DNA of 64,000 bases from Persicaria tinctoria (Eukaryota > Streptophyta > Magnoliopsida > Caryophyllales > Polygonaceae), in assembly GCA_037127255.1 (NCBI GenBank), contig JBANSL010000010.1, positions 31,617,120 through 31,681,119 of the forward strand. Direction: 5' to 3'. Position 1 is the first letter of the stretch. Every line of letters begins with the position of its first letter. A model generated the notes under the pieces. The model was not told the DNA's origin and ran no database searches. It saw only the letters and a list, made by a program, of their open reading frames with translations. A program made the position numbers and the translations under genes. This document shows, in pieces, positions 41,529-53,574 of the stretch.

Positions 41529-44500
41529 AAGATGGTATCAGAGCTGAGGTTGTGCAATTCGGGTACGCAAGGGTCGAGTGTGTGTTTTGGAAAACCGCCC
41601 ATGTATTTCAAAGGATTTGAAGATGTTTTGAAGGGGCAAAATGAACTTAAGACGTCTAACCCCAAATTGGACTAAGTAATGAACTCGACTTGTAATAAAA
41701 GAGAAAAACCGACAAAAAGGGGACACGAGTGGGTAGTAAAGGCGCTAGACCACCCCTATTGGGTGTAGTTGGGATTGGTAGGCAAAATATCAGCTTGTTC
41801 TTTACCGATGGGTTGGGAGACTCCAAGGAGATCATTATGAGTGTTATTAACTGATTCTGTGCTGAGTGTTTGCTATGCTAGAGATCTGATTTGGTATGCC
41901 TAACAATGAGTTGTGTATTGACTAATCTGTGCAAACGGGATAGTGGGAGAACCCTTGTTTCTGTGTGGTCAAACTCAGCTTGTGTGGAACAACCCCTTCC
42001 ACTATGTTAAACCCTCTTCGGTTCTATCAAATCTTTCTCCTAGATGTCAGTGTCTTTCACGGGAAATAGGGTTGGTAAACACATTGTGTCGGAAATCTTG
42101 GTTGGATATTAAGGTTCTCTGAGTTAGTATTGAAAGGTGGTTCTTGATGGCATTTTGAGTCAAAAGTAAGGTGTAATAGGGTTGTCTTTCTTGATTCATA
42201 TGATGATCAAACTTTATTTTATTACCACAAAGAGTCGTACCAAAGTCCCACGGGAAAGATGGGTGATAAGTTAGTTCTCGAAAGTCAATGTTTGCCCTTA
42301 GGGATCTCTGTCCGGTTGTAATGGTGACTCTCTCTGAATTGAATGACATGATTTTGTAATCTCCTGCATATACCTTGTAAATGATCATTAGTAAGAAGCT
42401 GCTCATGTTATGCCTTGCTTTCTGTCATAATTTTATTGTGTAAGATCATGTTGTGGTTAGTGACATTGCTCAAGTCTCGTGTTATGTCTTGCCTTCTATC
42501 GTGAGTGTATGTTGTTATAGCATGTTTACTTGGCTTATTGATCGTATGAATGACTGGAAGCATGGACCATATGATATGAATCTACATGATCGTTATTTCC
42601 TCCTGGATTAGGTTCATGATAGTGTGATCAACTCCTCTTTGCAGAAATGCTTGTAGATTATCGCTTTAGCATGTTGGATGATGACATGTTGGTGCTTATT
42701 ATCCTTTTTGTGATAAGAATCCATATCATGCCCATCTATTTTGTATTTGCCAGATTAGCTATTGCTTATTATTTTGCACATGATATGGTTGTGTGTTACT
42801 TGTGTTGAATGGAGAATATGTAGTATAATTGAGTCTTGGAAAATGCATGTTTTATCCCAGTATGTGTTGATCTGCACTCATGCCCCATATTCTAATCGTA
42901 TTGCCCATTACTTAGACTCGTATTATGCATCATTTAACTTTTCTCATGCTTCTATATCGTGGAATACGATTGAGTGATTTCTTACGCGTCGTCATGATTA
43001 GTTGCATGCATGTATCATACGTTATATTGAGCTTTTAGCATCATGTAGGATCCTCGGTTGTGACTTGTGTGAACTTGTATCTTGCCTACGTTGTTGCTGA
43101 TTTTCTCTTGAGCTAGGTCCCTGATAGTGTGATTCTCCTCTTTCATATCATCTTTGGTGTTAACTCATGATTAGACTGATGTTGAATTCGATGAGCGACT
43201 TGCTTTTCGTGATGGTTATCTTAGCATGCCTACATCTTACCTCTCGGTAGTGTTTCCCTATTACTCTGTTTTATCATCTCGCACTTGCATGAATGTAAGA
43301 CTTGGCACATCGCATGATCACACACCACGCTATACCATGATTTTACATACGCATAACACATAAATGTTAGGATGAATCTGGTCGAATTACCCTGATTGTG
43401 CTCGTGTTCGATATATGCCTGTAGTGTCTTGTAGGGCTTATGATTTCCAATATGACCCACTAAATAATCACGTGATGTACTTGTTCTATGATTTGATAAC
43501 TATCGTATCATTACATGTGTCATATGATGGTTCATTCCTAGCATGATTATGATTTGTCGCTCGTGATGTCATTCTTGTTACTATGTGATTTTCCTCTTGC
43601 TATCCTAAATATTATGTTGAACTCTTTAAATGACCCATGACTATGCTTGTATCACATTATGTATCACTAGCATCATGTAGGACCTATACTTTCTAAATGT
43701 ATCTCGCCGGATGATTACATGTCATTCTTAACCTGGTATATGATTATTATTGTCCGATGTGATAGTTACCATACTGCTCCTATGTGCTCTCGCATGACGA
43801 TTAATCTAATTGTTATGATATACCTCGCCATGCTGCATTTGACCTCATTAGTAGATGTGTGTATCATACTCGTACATTGTTCATACATGTGATAATTCCT
43901 ATGTTTATTCTGCATATCTCGTTTAAGATTGCTAAGCATGTCTGCTTTCATGAAAGAATTTGCGATTAGCTCATCTCACCTGCATTATTGCCAGACTCGA
44001 TTGTGTTTTCTGAAATGAATGCGTATGTAATTCATCATGAGTTAGGTACATGTTAGTATGAACTAGAGTGATTGATATGCTCCATGATGAATTCATGTTG
44101 CTTGTCGCGATTGCAACCTAATGGACCTCCATAAGGGCGTTGTTGCTATTCTCGGGTCAGAGTCTTGCCTCTAGTATTGTCGTCTTTAGTTGTGGTACGC
44201 GTTTGTCCCCGAAAGGAATTTAGGTTGTCTTATCTTGTCACTCCCCTATCTCCGCTAACTTGAACTCCTACGCGATACATTGAACGAGCAACCGCACAGG
44301 AAAGAAAAACGAAGTTGGATAGCGATAGCGCAATGTGGCGGAAACGTGGGCCCATAACCCACAAGCCTCTGGATCGACGGTGTTGATGGGGCAGGTACGT
44401 TTCGAGGACTGCGGCTACCGAGTACGATATGACTTAAAGGCAGGAGTGTCCTCCGTTCGAATTACTAACCCTTCTGAATTTGTTGATGATATTGCACTGG

Positions 44501-46930
44501 CCTGGCGATGAGAATTACGTGTTGATGTGTTGACTTGGTGATGATTGTTGTCTATGATGATATGATTTGATGCTTTATAGTTCTAATGTGCCTAATGCCT
44601 TGATGTGTTGATACTCTGAGTTGTTAAGCATGACCTAAATTCCTTGCCTATAAAATGTGAACTCCAATTGCTGAGAACCTGAATTGTTATCTGATAAGGT
44701 TATGATGAAACTTGCTAGATTGAATTTACTATGCTCGTATATGATGTTTTGCGATAACTATTAAGCATGCCGGTACATTGGGACTTGTTGACATAGTTGC
44801 AATAATTGCTGATGAACCCATGATGCTATAAATGCTAGTTGATATGATGTGGTCCTTATGTGTAATAATGTCTATGATTGCTTATTCTTTGAACTTGTGG
44901 GTGAGGGACTGAGGGTTCTCTCGTGGAGTGGTTGATGAGTGGTAAAAGAATTCTAGGCGGTTAGGACGATCGATGGTATTACGAGATAAGTCATGAAGAG
45001 AGGGATCTTGGGTTAGGTAAGATCGGTTGAGTTGGGATCTATAAGAGGAAATCCTTGGTGGTCCCAATGAACTTCTAGGTGAATCCTAGATGGGGGTATG
45101 TTTAGGAATAGGCTGGCTAAGTGGTGATCGAGGAATTTCTAGAGGAGATGTGTGAGTAGCAGGGCAAGATGCTTGTGAAACCTTGGGAAGTGTGAGAAGT
45201 GTAAGAAATGACCTTTGTGGATGTTGAGGACATAGTGTAAGCAGGTACTCGGGCATGAGGTTAGAGATAGGAGTGAGTTCTTAGAGGTGGATGGTGTGGT
45301 AGTGCTTGGCGGAAGGATGGGCGAGATTTGAGCATCGAGATGAATAGGGATTTGTTTGTAGAATTTTTGTCTGAGTTGACGTTGGAGAGTCTAGAAGAGG
45401 GTTAGTCTTGGCTTGAGAGTGGAGATGGGCGAGTGGGGATTGTATCTTATTTTGACTGGTATGACGTGAGAATTTTCTTGATTATGTGATTATTTATATT
45501 TGCTGGCATGATGTTAGATAGCAACTATGATGAATCTGATACAGAATGATATTACATGTTGTTATGCAATATTGAAATCTAGTTGGTAGTGACAAATGTT
45601 ATCATGATATATTGCTGCTCTTCTATGTTGTTTTAGGAGCATGTTAGGATGTGTTGTGATATGATATACGAGATAATGATGTGTTATTATGTGAAAGTGT
45701 GATGTTATGTTATGGGGTGAAAGCATGATGTTATATTATGTGGTAGTAAACATGATGTTGTATTATATGTTTAGCAAGCATGCTTATGGATATGTTACAT
45801 CACGAATATGGCTTTCAAAATGAATATGATTTATATATATGAGATAATGATGTCTGATTACTAAATGATCGCTACATGGCGTTGTGAGGAGTTAAGATGA
45901 TGTCTGGTGAGTATGCTGACATTCGCTGATTGATATGCTGCTTAATCTCCCCTTTTGCTGAATCTTCATGGCATGATTTTGTTGTGTTGATGTGTTGAAT
46001 TTGAGTTTTGTTTCGTTGACTCTATGATGAGGTGATACTTTTATGACTTCTGGTGTGATGTCGAGACATTTATTATGATTTTGTTATATGGTTGAGATAT
46101 GTATTATGACCCGTAGTAGGATGTAGAGATGTTGATGTGACCTTGTGGCACTGTGTTGGCATATGTTTGAGACTTGTCATATGATGTACTGATTGGAGAT
46201 TGGTTGGTTATTTGGTTATGCATTTCTTATAGCTTGTGAAGCTTGCTTGAATTGAGATTGATAGATTGATTTGATTTTGGAAACTAGGGAGAGGATATAG
46301 GATTAGCCCTTAGAGGTGGATGATTCCACCTTCGAGCTTCTAAATTTGATTGATTGTTATGTGGGAAACTGATTTGATTTTGGAGGATTTTGACGAAATT
46401 TTGATCGAAACGATTTTACTTGTTTTGGTGTAAAGTTGCTTGGTTAAACGTCTTAATTGAAGATTTTGAGCGGTTTAAAAAGGAATTACATGAAATTTTA
46501 AGGAATAAACGTTACCGAGAATTTCAACGATTTTGAGGCCAATCTTTTCCAATTGCGGAAATCCCTTTTTGAGAATTTTCACACCCGGTCTTATATTATA
46601 ACGCCTCACGAAGTGGATACAAGCATTTTATAGGGGCGCATATAGAATGCTTGCTAAGACCCAGTAGAGACGCTATGATTGTTTTTCGAGTTATAATGTG
46701 ACCGAAAGGTCGGGGTAAGGGTGTGATACGGGCCCATATCACCTACTTGCTACGACCAATTGGGAATGTTATGATCACATCGAGGGTGCTGTGAGGATCT
46801 CATACGGGCCCCTATGAGATGCTTACAGGATCAATGGCATGATCCTTGGACTCACCAGTTTAAAACTTCATCCCCTTGTCTTAGAGTGATTTTAGTCTCG
46901 GGGACGAGACTTGTTTTTAGAGGTGGATGA
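41529..46930 (+). repeat. LARD internal domain 2 (non-coding, complete)
   Basis: It starts with the primer region and ends with AGAGGTGGATGA (46919-46930). No gag, protease or pol motif is visible in any frame over 5.4 kb. The stretch 42360-44200 is a degenerate patchwork of recurring words such as TAGCATCATGTAGGA, GATAGTGTGAT and CTCCTCTTT, suggesting ancient internal repeats. The part after 44228 is the segment shared with internal domain 1. Confidence 0.88.
41533..41544 (+). other. Primer binding site of LARD unit 2 (initiator tRNA-Met)
   Basis: TGGTATCAGAGC lies four bases after the LTR2 end, identical to the tRNA-Met primer site of the Copia elements here. It shows that LTR2 is a functional 5' LTR and that the non-coding internal domain belongs to a retroelement. 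Confidence 0.92.
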
Positions 46931-49900
46931 TGTAAAGACCGGGAAATTTTAGAATATTAAATTATTAAAATATTAAAATAGTGATTTATAATCATTCCGA
47001 TTTCTGAGATTTGAGAGGTTTGGAATTTCCGTCCTTGAGCTATTGGTTTTATTTTAAATATTCTAGAACGAGTTCCGGCGTTATTTAATTGGAAATTTAA
47101 TATATGTTATACTCTGCTTTATATATACCGAAAATTTGAAAAATAATGTTCGGATTTCATTTATTAAATTCGGATTTGGAAAATTGAGGAGTATTTTAAA
47201 CACGTAAGGATGGGATCGAGTGAGCGAATTCGAGATTCGTTCCGGGTATTTTAATGTTGATTCTTACCATTTGACCATTTTTAACTTAGTCTTCTTCCCC
47301 TTTGCAAAGGAGACATCTCTCCCAGTTTGTACAATCTGGTTTTGGACAAGCACCGCCATTCCTCTCCTCATCCCTTATTTATTGCTATCCCAACTTTGCA
47401 AAGTGACAAAACTCCCTCCTTTTCTCCCACTACCCTGCAGCCACCACGCCTGACACCACCTCTTCCCTCCCTCGTGACTCTGATCGAACAGTAACAACCC
47501 ACAGAAGACCTCTCAATAGAGCCCTTCTCCCTCCTTTCGGCGCTGCAAGGAGCCAGGAAACCCAGAAATTTCCCACCCAAAAACCTTTTGTTTCATCCAA
47601 GTTGAGCAACCTTTCTTCACCCTCGGATCCCACAGTCCGGCGACCTCCTCCGGGCTTCCTCTTCCTCCGACGACAAGGCTGAAGCCAGGCACCTCGACGA
47701 CGCCGTTGGAGCCACCATCGTCGCCGCGTATCGTTCCCTCTCCATCTCGCCCTGTTTTCCTTCTGAACACGGTAAAACGAATTCGATTCCTTGTTTTGCT
47801 TCAAACCTGTCAAGATTACTCGTTCACCCCCCCTTTACCTTCCTTCCTAGGTCGTGGAAGATCATTCTGACGTCGAAGGGTCCCGTCGGCGTGTCGCTAC
47901 CTCTCTTTCCCTGTTCGAATTCGAAGAGGTAAGAAATCCGATTTCCTTTCGTTCTTGGAGCGAATCGGCATAAAAAGAGCACCTTTACATCCCGTGCCAT
48001 TTTCCTAGGTCCGTAGGAAGCTCTTCCCGTCGATACAGCCGAACGCCTCTCGGAGCATCGTCGGAGTCCTTCTCGTCGATCGGTAAATTCCTCCTTCTCC
48101 TTCTTCCTCCCTTAACGTCGTTTCGTTTTTGTTAGTCGGGGGTTGGTCGGAATCTCTAGTCAATCTCGAGCCAAAAGGCGCCGCCGCCGGAGGCCTGGGA
48201 TTTCATCTTCTTCTCCCGTTCTTTTCTTCCGATTAGTTGCACAGATCTGTTCGATTGAGGGAGACGGGTTCTGTAGACCCGGGTCCTCTTCTCTTTTATT
48301 TTCCTTTGTAAAACCGGCCGGTTTGGCCTTATTCCACCGGTTCACTTAAACACCAAATAAGTTGGGTCTAGATTCGGGCTTGGGCCTGTTGTTTCCGGGT
48401 TTGGGCTTCAGAATTGGTGGAACCGGGTTTGAGAGTTGGGCCTATTCTTCCTTCCTTCAGATTTCATTGGGTAGGTATCCATTCCCTTCTTTCTTCATTC
48501 TGGGCCGAATCCGGGTCTTGTGAGATGGGCTTTAAGGGGCTGTTTGTTATTGTTGTTCTCTTATTGAGGATATGTTATACTCCCTCCGATCGGAAATATT
48601 TGATGTTTGACTTTTGTGCACTTAATTTTAGGAGCTAAAAACTATATAAAATCTTATTTATTTTAATTAATTTTTTTCATAGTTTAATATTTATTAGTAA
48701 TAAGTATTAAATTGTAAAAAAAAAATTATTAAAAGATTAATATTTTATATAGGTTTTAGCTCCTTAAAGTACGTGCAAAAAGTCAAAACATCAAATATTT
48801 CCGATCGGAGGGAGTATTGTATTATGTTATGCAGACTATTGCCTTAGATTATTTTGTTATTAAACTCTGGAATTTCTTGGGAAATATATAAATTCTGAAA
48901 ATTATTATATACTTTAATTTGCTTAAAAAGTAGTGTTATTTGGTGTTTTTCATTGCATAATAATGTTTTATAATGAGATTTTAGAAAGGATAAAAGTAAT
49001 TTAGTATTGTTGTTTTATAAATGTGGATTTTAGAATGAGTCAAGCTTTGGTGTCTTATTTTATGTAAATATTATTGACTTATTAAAAAGGGGGTTTTCAA
49101 GTTTCATAAATGTCTTTCAAAAGATTTGTTATAGAAAACCAATGCCGGGATATTTTGATAAAACAATATTTTGAGTGATTTAGAAAACTTGATACTTCCT
49201 CTTGATTTGGACGAGTACGATTTGAGAAATTGTCTTGAATATGGGTTGACTTAACTTGATATTTAAGAGTTTGGAAAACTCTGGAAAATGAGTTCGGAAA
49301 TATTGTTGGTAAGATTTATCGATGGGTTTGATTGGAAATAAAATGATTTTGGTTGATGTTGATCATATCGGAAAGGTTTTGGAAAACGGTTTGACTATCG
49401 GTTGATTTTGAGTATGTTGAGAACTTGAGTTTCGTGCGTATGAATGATTGGTTCGGTGACTTATGGAAATGGCTTGATAATAGGTATATATTGCTTTTGG
49501 ATTGCTTTGGACTTGCATTTGGCCCCTTGCTTGTATTATCCTGCGGTTCTACATCTTCAGGTAAGTTCCCTAGGGGGCTTACTCAGGTTGGACATTCATG
49601 CCTGTTGTTGCATTTTATGTTAGGTGTTGCATATGCATAAAAGCATGTCATGTAGTATCCTGTTTAGGTTGCACTAATTGAATGAGCATTTGCTTACTTA
49701 TTGCGTTTGAAACAGAACGGCCGTTATCTGTGATAGTCCTAGAGTATTTGCTAGGGTCATAGGGTAGCCCAGCCCCATCGGGTACCCTGAGTCAATCGAG
49801 TCATGACTTCCTTATATTATGAGATGCCTGCGGGCTTTATGGTGGAGCGGGTTAGGCATGTGTGCCGCCCGATTATGATGAAATGCATTCACGAGCTGGC

Positions 49901-50516
49901 CAGTCTCCGCCCTATCGGAAGGGGGTGGAGGTAGGAGAGGGATATGCCACTTGGCATTGTCTTGGGCCCTTTACAGTATTTTTACACATTATTATAACTA
50001 GGAGCATGCTAGTGTGTTTGACTTTTGTACTGCATTAGAGCATCTTTATTAGGTATAGCACATACTATGTGGCCTCAGCGAGGACTGCCGGTCCCGCATG
50101 AGTGGCTCGATCTGACTCCTTTCCCCGTTTTTTTTAAAGGTATTTTCTGCAGATTCTGAGTGCTCGATGTCTATATGACGGGGTTTCCTTTTGGCGAATT
50201 GAAGAATCTGGCTAATATCCTAACTTAGTAAAATGGTAATTACCCACTAATTATTTGGTTTTGACCGGCTCTGTCGTGGCACTTGTATCTTTACCTTGCT
50301 TTCGCTTTACTTCCGTTTGAAATGGATTCCGCGATATAGTCTTAGGACAGGTTAAGGGTACCCAACGGCCCTTCGAGGTTTTTAGGGTTTGAAATCCCTC
50401 TTTCTACTAATCTTAAATGAGTTTGAAGCCTCGACCCGTACCTGGATTGCAAGATCCGAACAAGGGGTTTTATCCCTTTTAACGTAACCCGAACATCATA
50501 ATTCTGGGCCGTTACA
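46931..50516 (+). repeat. LARD LTR3
   Basis: 3586 bp, nearly identical to LTR2 apart from the Stowaway MITE it contains (48580-48814) and the absence of the LTR2 duplication. It ends GGGCCGTTACA and joins G1 gag at 50517. Confidence 0.92.
48580..48814. mobile_element. Stowaway MITE inside LARD LTR3
   Basis: The ends CTCCCTCCGATCGGAAATAT and ATATTTCCGATCGGAGGGAG are perfect inverted repeats with TA on each side (48578-48579 and 48815-48816). It is absent from LTR2, so it arrived after this LTR copy was made. 235 bp, the same length as the MITE at 1242-1476 and of related sequence. Confidence 0.95.
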
Positions 50517-51053
50517 GCGGATATCTTTGTTGCGATCTGTAGAAGGGGCAGCAACTCTTCTAGTTTCAACCTGATAACCTTGTTGAGGTGAGTTGGAAAC
50601 TCCCTTTTGCTGCATAGAAGGGTTAGAAGTAGAAGGTTTAGATTGACTAGAATGGTTAAAGGGATTAAACCTGCGACCTTGAGAGGTCTGGTCAAATCGA
50701 TTCCTCTCTTGCCGAAGTTGCTGCTGCTGTTGTTCATACAGAAGCTGTGCTTTATGATTCAAAGTGTTAATATCTCTAATGGAATGGATAGCTAAAGGAT
50801 TTTTAATAGAAATATTAAGACCATGAAGAAATTGAGTACACAAAGCACGTTCAGTAAGATAAACATTAGCCTGATGGGAGAGTCGTTCAAGCTCATCCCT
50901 ATAGTCATTAGGAGAGCGAGTTCCCTGGCGGCAGGACGCGAGCTGCATCCTCATAGACTCCGTGTATTCCTCAGGCACATGTCTCTTTTTCAGGAGATAG
51001 CGAAGTTGTGGCCAAGTTTCAACAGGTTGCTTGTCCTGATGGCGAGCGCGCAC
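50517..51053 (-). pseudogene. G1 gag fragment
   Basis: The minus-strand frame includes ETWPQLRYLLKKRHVPEEY, DYRDELERLSHQANVYL and FLHGLNISIKNPLAIHSI, the C-terminal half of a retrotransposon gag capsid domain. A Gln/Ser/Asn-rich region follows (LLYEQQQQQLRQERNRF) and usually precedes the zinc knuckle, but the frame is cut by the LARD LTR at 50516. The N-terminus is also missing: upstream it runs straight into LTR sequence at about 51043. The first ten or so residues are therefore LTR-derived. Confidence 0.82.
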
Positions 51054-51973
51054 ACGAGCGAAGGCGCGCGGGAGTCTCTGGCGCTGGGGGACGCGGAGCG
51101 AGGGCGCAACAGTGAGGACGCGGGAGTGGACGCCAGGGTCTTCAGCGCTCGCTGGGAGCGAGTCTGGCCGCGAGTGTCACCAAGCTCGGCCTTCTCCTTC
51201 TAGCGACAGAATCAGTTGTGTTGGGTTGTGTTTGGTTTAGGGTTTCCGATGGAATCAAGATGTTGGGTGATGATTGTGACTTCCGAAATTTCTCAAGAAC
51301 ATAGAACAATGATAGCTTTTGGATTGATAACCAAGAATCCTTTAATCCATAAAGGGGTTCTCAATTCTATTTCAATCTAATTAATTCAAAATTGCATAAC
51401 ATGAATATATAGAAAACTTATGAGAGATCTAACCAATCCTTCCTTGCAAAGGAAAGGGGTTTGGATAGATTTATTCTATCTAAAGATAAATGAAATAACT
51501 CTAAGATAAATAAATCCTAATAAGATAGATATTTAATAACTTGGTGGCCAACAATTATATCTAGAAGAGATATAATAAATTCCACCTTATTTATCTAATT
51601 GCATAAAATAATAACATAGGTAATTAACTAAAGTAACTCGGCCCACTAGAGTCCACTCGGTCAAGCCCATAAGGCCCACTCGACATGACCTTTGGCCGAG
51701 TGTCATGCATGTCTTGATCAGGGCGGGTGTAGCCGAGTCTTCATGAGCTCCGAGTGTGGACGCAAGCTCACATCCGGGGCTGGTGGTGTAACCTTGAGCC
51801 AAGTGATCCAGGGTGGCCTGAACCCTTTCTCTAAAGTTCCATGGTGACGGACAAGAAAGGCTTTAGTTGCAGTTTGAATCTTCTTGGCCCTTGCACAAGT
51901 GATAGGACCATCGAATGGAACCTTCATGTTGTCCTCAATTTCACCAGGAGTCATCGATATTTGAACGGCATCA
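51043..51973 (-). repeat. 5' LTR of G1, inner end deleted
   Basis: It matches 21631-22497 from the outer end TGATGCCG inwards but lacks the last 320 bp, the primer site and the leader. An extra stretch of about 75 bp (about 51508-51595) is absent from the left LTR. TCAAT (51974-51978) is the second copy of the target duplication. Confidence 0.85.
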
Positions 51974-51978
51974 TCAAT

Positions 51979-52507
51979 ACCTAAGAAGTAATGAAGGTCA
52001 CCAAGACCCTTAAGCGAGAACACATAGTTGAGGTAGGCAACGAATTTGGTGATGAACGGAGCATGAGACCCAGTAATAATGAGATCGTCAACATAAATAA
52101 GGACATAGATCACCTGAGACTCATGTCGTTTGATGAAGAGCGAGGTGTCAGACTTGCAAGAGGTAAAGCCATGCCGAAATAGAGCCTGCTAAAGCTTGTG
52201 AAACCATGCGCGAGGTGCCTGCTTGAGACCATAGAGAGACTTTCGCAGGCGACATACCATGTCCGGATGTTGAGATGAGGCGAAGCCAAGCGTCTGGCTC
52301 ATGTAGACGGTTTAGAGAGTTCACCGTTGAGAAAGACATTATTGATATCAACCTGTCACAGAGGCCAGTTTTTGGTGACAGCAATGCTAAGAATCAGTCG
52401 GATGGTTGTAGGCTTGACCACGGGACTGAAGGTGTCAAAGTAGTCAACACCCACTTCCTGCTGAAACCCTTTAGCAACAAGACGAGCTTTGTGGCGATCA
52501 AGAGAAC
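51979..52507 (-). pseudogene. C3 RT catalytic part (right half of split Copia)
   Basis: The minus strand reads [18 protein letters not shown], then [57 protein letters not shown] and GLGDLHYFLGI, after which G1 begins. Stop codons before VDINN and in the KPST region, and after AWFHKL, show decay. The frame accidentally reads on into the G1 LTR, giving a chimeric open frame (51718-52113). Upstream, C3 is cut at 52507 by the Sirevirus LTR; gag, protease and integrase of C3 are not in the window. Confidence 0.88.
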
Positions 52508-53516
52508 TGATAACTCCCTCCCTTGATGAAAATCGGAATAAAGTTTCAAAGGCCTTGACAGGATGTTTGTGTCAAAGGTCTTGGAGCTTTAACAGTTGAT
52601 GAAATCCAAAACCTGCTCTATATGTTCGAATAGTATTTAATATTATTATATACTTCCTTTATATTATATATATATGTGTAACTAATCTTTCAGGAAGTAT
52701 TTTCGAAATCACTTCTTTCCTAATGGTGCATATTGAGGAGATCCAATTTGAGAGATCATGTCTTCGAAGTGTCCAAAAATAGAAGATCTGGGTGCGCCAT
52801 TATCCAAACTAGCCGTTGTTGAAGATCTGGTGTTGAAGATCCTTATGCGCCATGTTGCTTCTATAAAGGAAAGGAATAAGAAGACAGAACAAACAAGTGT
52901 TACACGAGCTTTCATTCATTCAAGCGAGATATGTCTTCTAAGTGTACTCTCTGCTAGCGCTCAAGAGTTTGTTATTTTATTTCAAAGCCTTTGAGAGTTA
53001 CACTGTGAGCTTATAGGATATATTCTTTTATAGTGTTACTCGAGAGTTTGTAACTCGGGAAGTTGCACTAGGCTATTGATTTGTAAGAGTAAGAGGATTG
53101 TACTAGATAGCTGAGAGAAGTGGGGCTCTTCTAGATTGGTCTAGGACTCCAAGGGAACGTGAGTTGACTAGATTGCAATTGTATAGGAGAGAGGCTTCTC
53201 GGTGAGCTATTAGGATCCTAAGCTAAGCGAATCAATAAAGCCTTTTGAATCCTAGGGTTGTGGAAGAACCCTAGGCGGGGACGTAGGCCAAGTTCGTGCC
53301 GAACCTCGTAAACAATTACTTGTGTCCTTTATCTATTGCTTTACCTTATTTCCGCACTTGGTTCGATTGTCTAACTTTGTGATTCAGGTTTAATCTCAAA
53401 GGGTTTTATACGAGCTCCAAAAGTCTTGAGACTTTCTGCGAAAAACGGGCATACACTATTCAACCCCCCTTCTAGAGTATTTCTATATTACCTTGTTTTA
53501 TATTATCGAACCTTCA
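52508..53516 (+). repeat. 5' LTR of Sirevirus
   Basis: About 1009 bp, from TGATAACTCCCTCCC to CGAACCTTCA. Its first 290 bp match 61098-61395. An AT-rich run near 52640-52680 could hold the core promoter. Confidence 0.88.
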
Positions 53517-53518
53517 AT

Positions 53519-53530
53519 TGGTATCAGAGC
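53519..53530 (+). other. Primer binding site of Sirevirus (initiator tRNA-Met)
   Basis: TGGTATCAGAGC starts two bases after the LTR end (CCTTCA, AT, primer site). Confidence 0.93.
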
Positions 53531-53574
53531 TTTACTCACTACTTTTGATCTAACAATCTTGTGAGTTTTCGATC

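Larger units (their letters stand above)
25148..50516 (+). mobile_element. Tandem LARD array (truncated internal, LTR, internal, LTR)
   Basis: Reading rightwards: internal domain 1 without its first 2.7 kb (25148-27478 and 37731-38117, split by Athila), LTR2 (38118-41528), internal domain 2 (41529-46930), LTR3 (46931-50516). LTR2 serves as 3' LTR of the first unit and 5' LTR of the second. LTRs of about 3.4 kb around an internal domain of about 5.4 kb with no gag or pol frame fit the LARD class. The primer site and polypurine tract are preserved, so the RNA could be copied by proteins of another element. Homologous parts of the two units are almost identical by eye. Confidence 0.88.
21312..51973 (-). 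mobile_element. CRM-type Gypsy element G1, opened by a LARD array
   Basis: Element ends are TG...CA, bordered by TCAAT on both sides (21307-21311 and 51974-51978), lying exactly between the two halves of the C3 RT. Order on the minus strand: truncated 5' LTR, gag fragment, LARD array (25148-50516), RT-RNase H-integrase, 3' LTR. The RT sequence and a pol frame that runs across the 3' LTR start, ending with a GPITRARAKKIQ motif, point to the CRM (centromeric) chromovirus clade; the clade call rests on motif memory. Two deletions have removed the primer site, gag ends and protease. Confidence 0.88.
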
